Shown here: piece by piece, positions 25,687-33,337 of the stretch
How the letters are laid out: each line of letters begins with the position of its first letter
Numbering within the stretch: the stretch's first letter is position 1
Assembly (NCBI GenBank): GCA_003216255.1
Contig: QCJD01000013.1
Location: 1-35,149 of the forward strand
Direction: 5' to 3'
Origin: Pelagibacteraceae bacterium AG-404-N13
GTDB taxonomy: Bacteria > Pseudomonadota > Alphaproteobacteria > Pelagibacterales > Pelagibacteraceae
DNA length: 35,149 nt
Program-made: the position numbers and the translations under genes
Notes under the pieces: generated by a model
Told to the model about the DNA's origin: nothing
Seen by the model: the letters and a program-made list of their open reading frames with translations, nothing else
The model's database searches: none

Positions 25687-26605
25687 TAAGAAAATAACAT
25701 TATTAACTAGAATTAAAGATAGTGATATTTACTTCAGTTTTATAAAATCTCCTACAGCAATAATCTCTACTTTAATTTTAATTATAATTTTCTTCTGCTC
25801 TTTTTTTGTAGAATTAGTTACCCCATACAATCCATTTGATCCATCATCATTATCTTTAATGGATGCATTTACCCCACCATCATGGACTGATGAAGGAATT
25901 GCTAAATTTATTTTAGGAACGGACGGTCAAGGCAGAGATATGTTGGCGACAATTCTTTATGGATCAAGAATTTCTTTAATTGTAGGTTTTTCTGCAGTTA
26001 TATTTGCATTAGTTTTAGGAGTGGGATTAGGATTAAGTGCAGGATATTTTGGTGGAAAATATGAAATGTTTGTAATGAGATTTACAGATGTACAGTTAAC
26101 TGTGCCAAGTATTTTAATGGCTCTTTTAGTTGATGGAATAGCACGTGGTATAATTTCAAGAGAATTGCATGATGAAATGGCAATATATGTTTTAATATTT
26201 GCAATTGGAATTTCCGAGTGGCCACAGTTTGCCAGAGTATCAAGAGCTGCAACCTTGGTTGAAAAAAATAAAGATTATGTTTCTGCTTCAACTATTATTG
26301 GCGTTTCAAATATAATTATTATGTTTAAACATATTTTACCAAACATAATGAGGCCAGTTTTGGTAATTGGAACAATAGGACTTGCTCTTGCAATAATTGC
26401 AGAAGCAACTTTAAGTTTTCTAGGCGTTGGCGTACCTCCTACAACACCTTCATTAGGTACGTTAATTAGATTAGGGAATGATTTTTTATTTTCTGGAGAA
26501 TGGTGGATTACATTTTTTCCAGCAATATTTTTAGTAATATTAGCATTTTCAATTAACCTTTTAGGAGATTGGATGAGAGATACTCTTAATCCAAAACTTA
26601 ATTAA
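25679..26605 (+). CDS. ABC transporter permease, DppC/OppC type
   Basis: The 308-residue partner permease has the N-terminal helix, the long periplasmic segment LVTPYNPFDPSSLSLMDAF and FILGTDGQGRDMLATILYGS typical of DppC/OppC. The EAA loop is ASTIIGVSNIIIMFKHILPN. The start is GTG at 25679, supported by GGAGG at 25668-25672 six bases upstream. It pairs with the preceding permease to form the channel. Confidence 0.93.
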   Translation: MDNKKITLLTRIKDSDIYFSFIKSPTAIISTLILIIIFFCSFFVELVTPYNPFDPSSLSLMDAFTPPSWTDEGIAKFILGTDGQGRDMLATILYGSRISLIVGFSAVIFALVLGVGLGLSAGYFGGKYEMFVMRFTDVQLTVPSILMALLVDGIARGIISRELHDEMAIYVLIFAIGISEWPQFARVSRAATLVEKNKDYVSASTIIGVSNIIIMFKHILPNIMRPVLVIGTIGLALAIIAEATLSFLGVGVPPTTPSLGTLIRLGNDFLFSGEWWITFFPAIFLVILAFSINLLGDWMRDTLNPKLN

Positions 26606-28287
26606 TGACATTTTTAAAAATAAGTAATTTAAGTGTTAATTATGAAATGCGAAGAGAAACAGTTTATGCAGCAAAAAAAGTAAATATTAATGTCGAAAAG
26701 GGTGAAATTCTTGGCCTAGTTGGTGAATCTGGATCTGGGAAAAGCACAGTTGGAAATGCAATAATTAACCTTATAGATGAGCCCGGTAAAGTGTCCGGAG
26801 GAACAATAATTCTTGATGGAACTGATATTTATGAAAATCCTGAGAATATTCTTAAATTAAGAGGAAAAAAAATTGGACTTATTTTTCAAGATCCTCAAAC
26901 ATCTTTAAATCCTATACTTACAATAGGAGAACAGTTAATAGAAACAATTCAAACTCATTTAAAATTAAATGCAGAAGAAGCTAAAAACAAAGCTATTAAT
27001 TTACTAAAAGAAGTAGGGATAAAAGATGCTGAGTCTAGATTTAATAACTATCCACATCAATTTTCTGGTGGAATGAGACAAAGAGTTGTTATTTCATTAG
27101 CTCTTTGTTGTGAACCAGAACTTCTTATAGCAGATGAACCCACAACAGCACTAGATGTTTCAATTCAATCTCAAATTTTAGATTTAATTAAAAAATTAAC
27201 CAAAGAAAGAAATTTAGCTGTTATATTAATTACTCATGATATGGGTGTCATTTCCGAGACTACAAGTAGAGTAGCGGTCATGAAAAACGGAGATCTTGTA
27301 GAAATTGGTCCTACTAAAGAAATATTAACAAATCCTAAAGAAATATATACAAAAGCACTTGTAAGTTCAGTTCCTCCTACAAATAAAAAAATTAATAGAT
27401 TTAAAATTATTGAAAAGGAAAATAAATCAGAAAACGAAACTAATATTAAAATTTTAAACAGATGGACGAAAAAAGAAATTATTGATCAGGAATTGGTAAA
27501 AGTTAAAAATTTGAGCAAAACTTTTGACGATAATTTTTTTACAGAAAATTCTAAAAATTCTGTAATGGCTGTTGACAATGTTTCATTTGATATAAGAGAA
27601 GGAGAGTCCTTTGGATTAGTTGGTGAAAGTGGAAGTGGCAAGTCAACAATAGCAAAAATGATTGTAAATTTGTATAACCCAAGTGCAGGAGATATAAATT
27701 TTGATAATGTTTGTATTACAAAAATTAAAAGTAATAAAGAAATGATGAAGTTTAGAAAACAAATTCAAATGATATTTCAAGATCCTTACTCATCTTTAAA
27801 TGGAAGGTTAAAAGTTAAAGATATAGTTTCAGAACCCATAAAACTTCACAATCCAACAATTAGTTCTAAAGATTTAGAAAGTTATATTTATGATTTATTA
27901 GAGTCTGTTGAATTAACCCAACAATCTGCAGAACGATATCCACATGAGTTTTCTGGAGGACAAAGACAAAGAATATCAATCGCAAGAGCTCTTGCAACTC
28001 AACCTAGATTACTTGTTTGTGATGAACCTACATCCGCTTTAGATGTAAGTATACAAGCGCAAATACTAAATTTATTGAAGGATTTACAAGATCAATTAAA
28101 TCTGACAATCTTATTTATAAGTCATGATTTACCAGTGGTAAGACAAATGTGTGATCGAATAGCAGTATTAAAAAATGGAAAAATTTGTGAAATTTCAAAA
28201 ACTGAAGAATTATTTAAAAATCCTTCACACAATTACACAAAAGAATTATTAAAATTAATGCCGAAAATAGAATCAATTTATAACTAA
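26605..28287 (+). CDS. Fused double ABC ATPase, DppD-DppF type
   Basis: The 560 residues contain two complete ATPase domains. The first (1 to about 250) has GESGSGKST at 40-48, FSGGMRQR and LLIADEPTTALD. The second (from about 290) has another GESGSGKST, FSGGQRQR and LVCDEPTSALD. A charged linker of about 35 residues (around 258-292) joins them. In many bacteria these are two genes (dppD, dppF); fusions exist elsewhere too, as in YejF and GsiA. It powers the importer formed with the two permeases. The ATG overlaps the preceding stop by one base. Confidence 0.94.
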   Translation: MTFLKISNLSVNYEMRRETVYAAKKVNINVEKGEILGLVGESGSGKSTVGNAIINLIDEPGKVSGGTIILDGTDIYENPENILKLRGKKIGLIFQDPQTSLNPILTIGEQLIETIQTHLKLNAEEAKNKAINLLKEVGIKDAESRFNNYPHQFSGGMRQRVVISLALCCEPELLIADEPTTALDVSIQSQILDLIKKLTKERNLAVILITHDMGVISETTSRVAVMKNGDLVEIGPTKEILTNPKEIYTKALVSSVPPTNKKINRFKIIEKENKSENETNIKILNRWTKKEIIDQELVKVKNLSKTFDDNFFTENSKNSVMAVDNVSFDIREGESFGLVGESGSGKSTIAKMIVNLYNPSAGDINFDNVCITKIKSNKEMMKFRKQIQMIFQDPYSSLNGRLKVKDIVSEPIKLHNPTISSKDLESYIYDLLESVELTQQSAERYPHEFSGGQRQRISIARALATQPRLLVCDEPTSALDVSIQAQILNLLKDLQDQLNLTILFISHDLPVVRQMCDRIAVLKNGKICEISKTEELFKNPSHNYTKELLKLMPKIESIYN

Positions 28288-28295
28288 GGAGGAAG

Positions 28296-28688
28296 ATGCC
28301 AATATTTAAATTAATTGAAGAAAATGAAGCTGAAGGTAAAGTAAAGGAAATATACGATGAAATTAAAAAAGTAAGACAAATCGATAAAATTCCAAACTTT
28401 TGGAAAAGTCTAGCAAATAGTCCTGAAACTTTAGAGAGAACGTGGACTTCTTTGCAACAAGTTATGAAAAAAGGAGCTCTAGATCCAGTTACAAAAGAAC
28501 TAATCTATGTTGCAGTTTCTGTTACTAACGGATGCGAATATTGCGTTAAATCTCATAGTTTGGCTGCCAAAAAAAAAGGTGCAACAAACGATATGATTAA
28601 TGAAATGATAGCAGTTGTTGGCATGGCAAATGAGACAAATAGATTAGTCGAAGGTTATCAGGTTGAAGTAGATGAAATCTACAAATAA
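28296..28688 (+). CDS. Carboxymuconolactone decarboxylase/AhpD-like protein
   Basis: This 130-residue all-helical protein has the redox motif C80-E-Y-C83 with H87 (NGCEYCVKSHS) and E68 in TKELIYVAVS, the pattern of AhpD-type disulfide reductases and peroxidases. AAGGAGG stands 3 nt before the ATG. It follows the importer ATPase by 8 nt and may be transcribed with it. The physiological substrate is not evident. Confidence 0.87.
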   Translation: MPIFKLIEENEAEGKVKEIYDEIKKVRQIDKIPNFWKSLANSPETLERTWTSLQQVMKKGALDPVTKELIYVAVSVTNGCEYCVKSHSLAAKKKGATNDMINEMIAVVGMANETNRLVEGYQVEVDEIYK

Positions 28689-29035
28689 TGGATTTTAAAT
28701 ATGTTTATAAAATTTGCACAAAAGAAGAGTGGAAAATAGCAAAAAAAATTGGAAAATTTGAAGGATCTAAAAAAGATAAAGAAGATGGTTTCATTCACTT
28801 TTCTGATAAAGATCAACTAAAAGAAACTTTCAAAAAATTTTTTTTCAATCAGAATAATTTAATTTTGTTAAAAATAGATGCTTTAAAATTGAAGAATCTC
28901 ATTTACGAACAAATTTCAGACGGCAACATGTTTCCTCACCTTTACGAACCTTTCGAAGTCAAGAACGTCGTTGCTGAACATGAAATAACCTTAAATGAAA
29001 AAGGTACCCACAACATACCAGTCGAAATACTTTAA
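28688..29035 (+). CDS. DUF952 family protein
   Basis: This 115-residue protein matches the DUF952 pattern: YVYKICTKEEWKIAKK at the start, GSKKDKEDGFIHFSDKDQL (glutathione-transferase-like fold proposed for the family), a central LLKIDALKLKNLIYE and FPHLYEPF. Function is unknown for the family. The ATG shares a base with the stop of the AhpD-like gene, and its own stop overlaps the convergent GMC gene by 4 nt. Confidence 0.83.
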   Translation: MDFKYVYKICTKEEWKIAKKIGKFEGSKKDKEDGFIHFSDKDQLKETFKKFFFNQNNLILLKIDALKLKNLIYEQISDGNMFPHLYEPFEVKNVVAEHEITLNEKGTHNIPVEIL

Positions 29036-30612
29036 TTTAAAATACAATCTGCTGCTTTTTCAGCAATCATAAGTGTTGGCGCGTTTAGATTGGCACTTGG
29101 AATTTCTGGAATTACTGATGCGTCAACAACCCTAAGATTTTGAATACCTTTAACTTTTAAATTTTCATCTACTACCGACATTTCATCAACTCCCATTTTA
29201 CAAGTTCCACAAGGATGGTAAGCTGTATCTGCTTTTGATCTAATATATTCATTTATTTCATCATCTGATTGAGCATCAATTCCTGGTCCAACTTCTTTAC
29301 CTGCATGTTCAGCGAGAGCAGGTTGTGATAAAATATTTCTTGCAACATAAATACATTCTCTTGTTTGTTTTAGATCTTCTTCATCTTGAAGATAATTAAA
29401 TAATATCTTTGGATATTCATATGGATCAGATGAATTCAGAGTAATGTGACCTCTGCTTTTTGGATGATTTGGACTTGCATGTAATTGAAAACCATGAGTA
29501 CTAGGTTGTTCTAATCCATGATTAATTACAAAAGATGGAAAGAAATGAAATTGAATATTTGGAATTTTTCTTTCCGAAGATGATTTTGCAAAACCCCCGG
29601 CTTCTAAAAAAGATTTCGAGCATGGTCCTGATTTAAACATAAACCATTGAATTCCAGCTAAAACTTTTGGAATAAGCTTTGTATAAGTATACAAAGTGTT
29701 TGGAGTTTTGCATTCTTGTTGAATATAAGTTTCGAGGTGATCTTGCAGATTTTTTCCAACACCTTTAATATCATTAACAATCTCTATTCCTTTACCTTTT
29801 AAATTATCTGCGTCTCCTATTCCTGATAACATTAATAATTGCGGTGAGTTTATTGAACCACCACTTAGGATTACTTCTTTATTTGCATAAATTTTTTCAA
29901 CTTTATCTTTGATTTTAACTTGAAGACCTACTGCCTTTTTTCCATCAAATAATATTTTTTCTACAAAAGAATTTTTTAATACATCTAAGTTTTTTCTATT
30001 TTTAACCGGATTTAAATAATATTTGGCAACTCCAGCTCTTTCTCCTTGGTGCATTGTAGTATCAAACATTCCAAAACCCTCTTGATCTTCACCATTCATA
30101 TCTATATTTGTTTTATGACCAGCTTGACCTGCAGCCTCAATAAAGGCTTTAAATAAAGGATTAGAATTTTTTGAAAGGTTTATTGGAAGCGGACCTAAAG
30201 AACCTCTGAATTGATTTTCTCCTTCAGACCAAGTCTCGATTTTTTTAAAATAAGGAAGTACCTTTTCATAAGACCAATTTTTAAGCCCAAAATTTTCCCA
30301 TCTTGTGTAGTCATCTCTATTTCCTCTTACAAAAACCATTCCATTATGAGAAGAACATCCGCCAATCATTTTTCCTCTTGGGCAAAATATTCTTCTGTTA
30401 TTTAAGTATGGTTCAGGTTCAGAATAATATTTCCAATTATATTTTGGATCATGCATAGTGTAGAGTAGAGCAAGTGGCATTTTAACCTTCCAAATATCAC
30501 TTGTTCCCCCTGCTTCAAAAATCGCAACTTTATGATCTTTGTTCTCAGACAATCTATTTGCAAGAACACATCCTGCTGATCCTGCGCCAACAATTAAATA
30601 ATCGTAGTTCAT
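29032..30612 (-). CDS. GMC-family flavoprotein, choline-dehydrogenase-like
   Basis: The 526 residues show the FAD dinucleotide motif YLIVGAGSAGCVLANRLS (5-22) with E33 for the ribose, GGCSSHNGMVFVRGN near residue 85, the second GMC signature GGSINSPQLLMLSGIG, and the active-site H466 in AYHPCGTCKMG. Choline dehydrogenases and related alcohol dehydrogenases share all of these. It would oxidise an alcohol such as choline to the aldehyde. It overlaps the HD-oxygenase gene upstream by 4 nt and ends the minus-strand operon. The betaine role is plausible but not proven, since GMC substrates vary widely. Confidence 0.9.
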   Translation of the reverse strand: MNYDYLIVGAGSAGCVLANRLSENKDHKVAIFEAGGTSDIWKVKMPLALLYTMHDPKYNWKYYSEPEPYLNNRRIFCPRGKMIGGCSSHNGMVFVRGNRDDYTRWENFGLKNWSYEKVLPYFKKIETWSEGENQFRGSLGPLPINLSKNSNPLFKAFIEAAGQAGHKTNIDMNGEDQEGFGMFDTTMHQGERAGVAKYYLNPVKNRKNLDVLKNSFVEKILFDGKKAVGLQVKIKDKVEKIYANKEVILSGGSINSPQLLMLSGIGDADNLKGKGIEIVNDIKGVGKNLQDHLETYIQQECKTPNTLYTYTKLIPKVLAGIQWFMFKSGPCSKSFLEAGGFAKSSSERKIPNIQFHFFPSFVINHGLEQPSTHGFQLHASPNHPKSRGHITLNSSDPYEYPKILFNYLQDEEDLKQTRECIYVARNILSQPALAEHAGKEVGPGIDAQSDDEINEYIRSKADTAYHPCGTCKMGVDEMSVVDENLKVKGIQNLRVVDASVIPEIPSANLNAPTLMIAEKAADCILN

Positions 30613-31145
30613 TTAAGAGAAGCTTTTAATAAATCTTTGTAGTCAATGATATCTTTAATTTTAATACCCACTTTTTTTGCTGCTTCATCAAACTTTCTGA
30701 GTTTAATAGAATCTTTAAAAAATTTATCTTTTTCAAATAATTTAGCGTCTTTATTATTTAGAACTCCTCCTTGGAGTTTAAGACTTAATATTGATGCTTT
30801 AGATAATTTATTAAAATATTTTTTATCTCTGGCAAGATATCTTTTTGCTAGAACATGATTTTTGATAGGTTCTACCACTTCTTTTTTAAAAAATTTTTTT
30901 AAATACTCATATCCAATACCTTCGTGTTCTCCATCTTTATTTTTTTTTACTAATTCAACAGGGTCATCTAAAATAAAATGACCATAGTCATGCAGTAAAC
31001 AAGAACAAACTATATTATTTTTGGTTTTTGACTTTTCAGCAATCATTGCTGATTGAATCATATGTTCAGCTATTGTTACTTTTTCTCCGATATAGAGTGA
31101 ATTGTTGTTTTTAAAATTGCTTATAATTTTTTCAATTATATCCAT
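30609..31145 (-). CDS. HD-domain diiron oxygenase of PhnZ/TmpB type
   Basis: The 178-residue protein carries Y18, E21, H28, H52, D53, H56, H74, H97 and D153. Subtracting from the remembered PhnZ positions (Y24, E27, H34, H58, D59, H62, H80, H104, D161) gives offsets of 6, 6, 6, 6, 6, 6, 6, 7 and 8, so every diiron ligand and the substrate-binding residues are in place. PhnZ and TmpB use a mixed-valent diiron site and O2 to split the C-P bond of an alpha-hydroxyphosphonate. A plain HD phosphohydrolase would not need Y18/E21. It sits 4 nt from a TauD-type hydroxylase, the usual partner class. The substrate is inferred, not known. Confidence 0.8.
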   Translation of the reverse strand: MDIIEKIISNFKNNNSLYIGEKVTIAEHMIQSAMIAEKSKTKNNIVCSCLLHDYGHFILDDPVELVKKNKDGEHEGIGYEYLKKFFKKEVVEPIKNHVLAKRYLARDKKYFNKLSKASILSLKLQGGVLNNKDAKLFEKDKFFKDSIKLRKFDEAAKKVGIKIKDIIDYKDLLKASLK

Positions 31146-31149
31146 TAAC

Positions 31150-31983
31150 CTATTGGGGGTGATCTCCTTCTATAGCAATTCTATCCATAATTCTCTCATG
31201 ACCAAGCCCTCTTCCTGGAAAGAAATCTGTTAGACCTTGATGTTGAGTACTTCTATTATCCCAAATTGCAACTGCGTTTTCTGTCCATTTAAATCTACAA
31301 GTAAAATCTAATCTTTCCTGATGTTCAAATATTTTTTTTAAAATTTCATCACTTTCTTCTTTATCCATATCAATAATTTTTTTTGTATACATTGAGTTAA
31401 CATAGAGAATTTTTTTTTTTGTTTCCGGGTGAGTTCTAACTATTGGATGAACGTTAGAATATTCATCTAAATTTCCATTTCCTTCCATTTCAGTATATTT
31501 ATCTACGAAGGCTGCTGCACCGAGAGAGCTATGAATTGCTTTTTTACCTTCAATTTTTTTTTTAATTTCTTCATCAAGTGTTTCATATGCAATTTCCATA
31601 TTAGAAAACATTGTATCCCCACCTACAGGTGGAATTTTTCTAGATCTTAAAATAATCACTTTTGTTGGTTTGGGGTTATAACTTACATCTGTATGCCACG
31701 TTTCTCCCCATTGATGTTTTTCATCTGCTCCTTTAATTATTCTTATAATTTCTGGATGACCTTTTAGGCCTTTAACATAAACATGTTTCTCTAATGGGCC
31801 AAATTTTTTAGCTAAATTAATTTGTTCTTCGCTCGAAATATTTTGATCTCTAAAAAAAATAACCTTGTGTTCTAGCAATAAATCATTGATTTTTTGAAAA
31901 TTTTCATCAGAAATATCGGTAAGGTCTATCCCTTTTATTTCTGCTCCAAGAGCTCCAGATAATAATTTTGTTTCAATTTGCAT
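31150..31983 (-). CDS. TauD/TfdA-family Fe(II)/2-oxoglutarate dioxygenase
   Basis: The 277-residue protein opens with the family N-terminus (SGALGAEIKGIDLTDISDE), has the iron ligands H-x-D in ETWHTDVSYNPKP and the distal His in STQHQGLTDF, followed by the 2-oxoglutarate-binding Arg in GHERIMDRIAI. Length equals typical TauD (about 280). TauD oxidises taurine, but relatives act on phosphonates, sulfonates and herbicides. The next gene is the PhnZ/TmpB-type oxygenase, so hydroxylation of a phosphonate is a reasonable guess. No taurine transport genes are adjacent. Confidence 0.92.
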   Translation of the reverse strand: MQIETKLLSGALGAEIKGIDLTDISDENFQKINDLLLEHKVIFFRDQNISSEEQINLAKKFGPLEKHVYVKGLKGHPEIIRIIKGADEKHQWGETWHTDVSYNPKPTKVIILRSRKIPPVGGDTMFSNMEIAYETLDEEIKKKIEGKKAIHSSLGAAAFVDKYTEMEGNGNLDEYSNVHPIVRTHPETKKKILYVNSMYTKKIIDMDKEESDEILKKIFEHQERLDFTCRFKWTENAVAIWDNRSTQHQGLTDFFPGRGLGHERIMDRIAIEGDHPQ

Positions 31984-31993
31984 ATAATTATAC

Positions 31994-32461
31994 TTATTTT
32001 TTAAGTTTATTTAAAAATTGCAAGTTTTCAAATTTAAAATTGGATTTATTATCTTTAATAAATTGATCCATAATTGTAACCTTTTCGTTTTCAAACTCTG
32101 ATACTTTTCTTGTATTTAGGTTTATATATAAAGAAAGAACTTCTGTAGTCGCTGAAAGTATATTTTTACTTTTTTCGAACATTTCTAGCTTATAATGTAA
32201 TCTTTTTTTATCATGGTCAAAAAAAGATAGTTTAATTTCAACTTCTTCACCCTCTTTTACTTCATTATTATAAGTGGTATGAGTTTCAACAACCATTGTA
32301 CTCATTTTCGTCGTTTTTGCTGAATGTTCACCCATATTGAATTTAGTTAACATTTGCTCTGCACCCATATCAAATAATAAAATATAGTACGACAAATTCA
32401 TATGGTTATTATAATCGGTCCATTCATTAATGATTTTTTTTGTTGTCAAATGGTAAGACAT
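31994..32461 (-). CDS. Hotdog-fold acyl-CoA thioesterase (betainyl-CoA thioesterase-like)
   Basis: This 155-residue hotdog protein has NEWTDYNNHMNLSYYILLFD at residues 12-31 (the DYNxHMN active-site region), the beta-strand VVETHTTYNNEVKEGEEVEI and a late SLYINLNTRKVSEF. The pattern resembles, from memory, the thioesterase of the carnitine degradation cluster that releases glycine betaine from betainyl-CoA. That specificity is only a resemblance; 4-hydroxybenzoyl-CoA-type thioesterases look similar. It is one base from the ParA gene and 10 nt from the TauD gene in the same operon. Confidence 0.78.
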   Translation of the reverse strand: MSYHLTTKKIINEWTDYNNHMNLSYYILLFDMGAEQMLTKFNMGEHSAKTTKMSTMVVETHTTYNNEVKEGEEVEIKLSFFDHDKKRLHYKLEMFEKSKNILSATTEVLSLYINLNTRKVSEFENEKVTIMDQFIKDNKSNFKFENLQFLNKLKK

Positions 32462-32462
32462 A

Positions 32463-33101
32463 TTAGTTTAATTCCGAAAGTATTTGTTCTGAGAGTTTTT
32501 TAATTTCTTCAGTTGCGGCGCCTTTTCTTTGCTTTTCAATTGCCGTTTTTCCTTCCCCCATTGATGAAGCGTATATTTGTCTATTACCAATTATTGTACT
32601 TACAGAGGGAACATTTAAACTTTTTATATATTCATTTGTTTTAATTATTAGTTTTGATCTTTGATTAGCTCTATTTATCTGTATCATAATTTTTTTATTT
32701 GCTTTTTTTGCAATATCTATAATGGCTTCTGTTGCCCAAAAATCAACGTGCGATGGTGTCATTGGGATCAAAACTAAATCAGAGGCTTCAATAGCAGGAC
32801 GTGCATCAGACTCAATTTTAGGAGGTGTATCGATAATTACTATGTCATGATCTTTTTTTAAAGTTTTAGACTCGTATTGAGCACCCCATAAACTTGCTGT
32901 CTTAAATGTTAAATTATCACTTGGTATTTTTTTTTCTGATCTTATCATAAACCATTTTCCTAGACTTCCTTGTGGGTCAGTATCAATAACTGCTACTTTA
33001 AAATTATGATACTTAACAAAACCCATTGCCAAATGAACAGCCAAAGTTGTTTTTCCAGTTCCACCTTTTTGTTGAGAAATAGTTATTACTTTTGAAAGCA
33101 T
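32463..33101 (-). CDS. ParA/MinD-family ATPase without a ParB partner
   Basis: The 212-residue protein starts at the ATG at 33101, giving KVITISQQKGGTGKTTLAVH with the deviant Walker A (KGGTGKT). A further ATG at 33128 would add nine residues unlike the family. The VAVIDTDPQGSLGKW and IIDTPPKIESDARPA motifs are Walker A' and B. Such ATPases position DNA or protein complexes using ATP-driven dimerisation. No parB is beside it, so it is probably not the chromosomal segregation pair. It leads the minus-strand operon and is divergent from the rhodopsin gene, with 236 nt between starts. Confidence 0.88.
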   Translation of the reverse strand: MLSKVITISQQKGGTGKTTLAVHLAMGFVKYHNFKVAVIDTDPQGSLGKWFMIRSEKKIPSDNLTFKTASLWGAQYESKTLKKDHDIVIIDTPPKIESDARPAIEASDLVLIPMTPSHVDFWATEAIIDIAKKANKKIMIQINRANQRSKLIIKTNEYIKSLNVPSVSTIIGNRQIYASSMGEGKTAIEKQRKGAATEEIKKLSEQILSELN

Positions 33102-33337
33102 TTCACATAATATATTTATTAAATGCATCTAGAAATAAAATTATAAATTCTAGTTCTACGCTAAAATATATTTCTAGTTAAAATTGTATTTTGTAATTGG
33201 ATAAATTTTTTTGGCACTATCAATCAGTTATTAACTTATAAAATATATATATAAAAAAAATATTATTTTTTGATTTTAAATAATGAGAAGCTGTTGAATT
33301 AATTAGGTTATTTTAAAAAATAAGGAAAAGCGGAAAT

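Noticed and set aside
33129-33337. Promoter of the rhodopsin gene (TTGGCA at 33211 with TATAAA at 33237)
   Set aside because: The 20-nt spacer is too long for a confident sigma-70 promoter and many AT hexamers compete; not listed as a feature.
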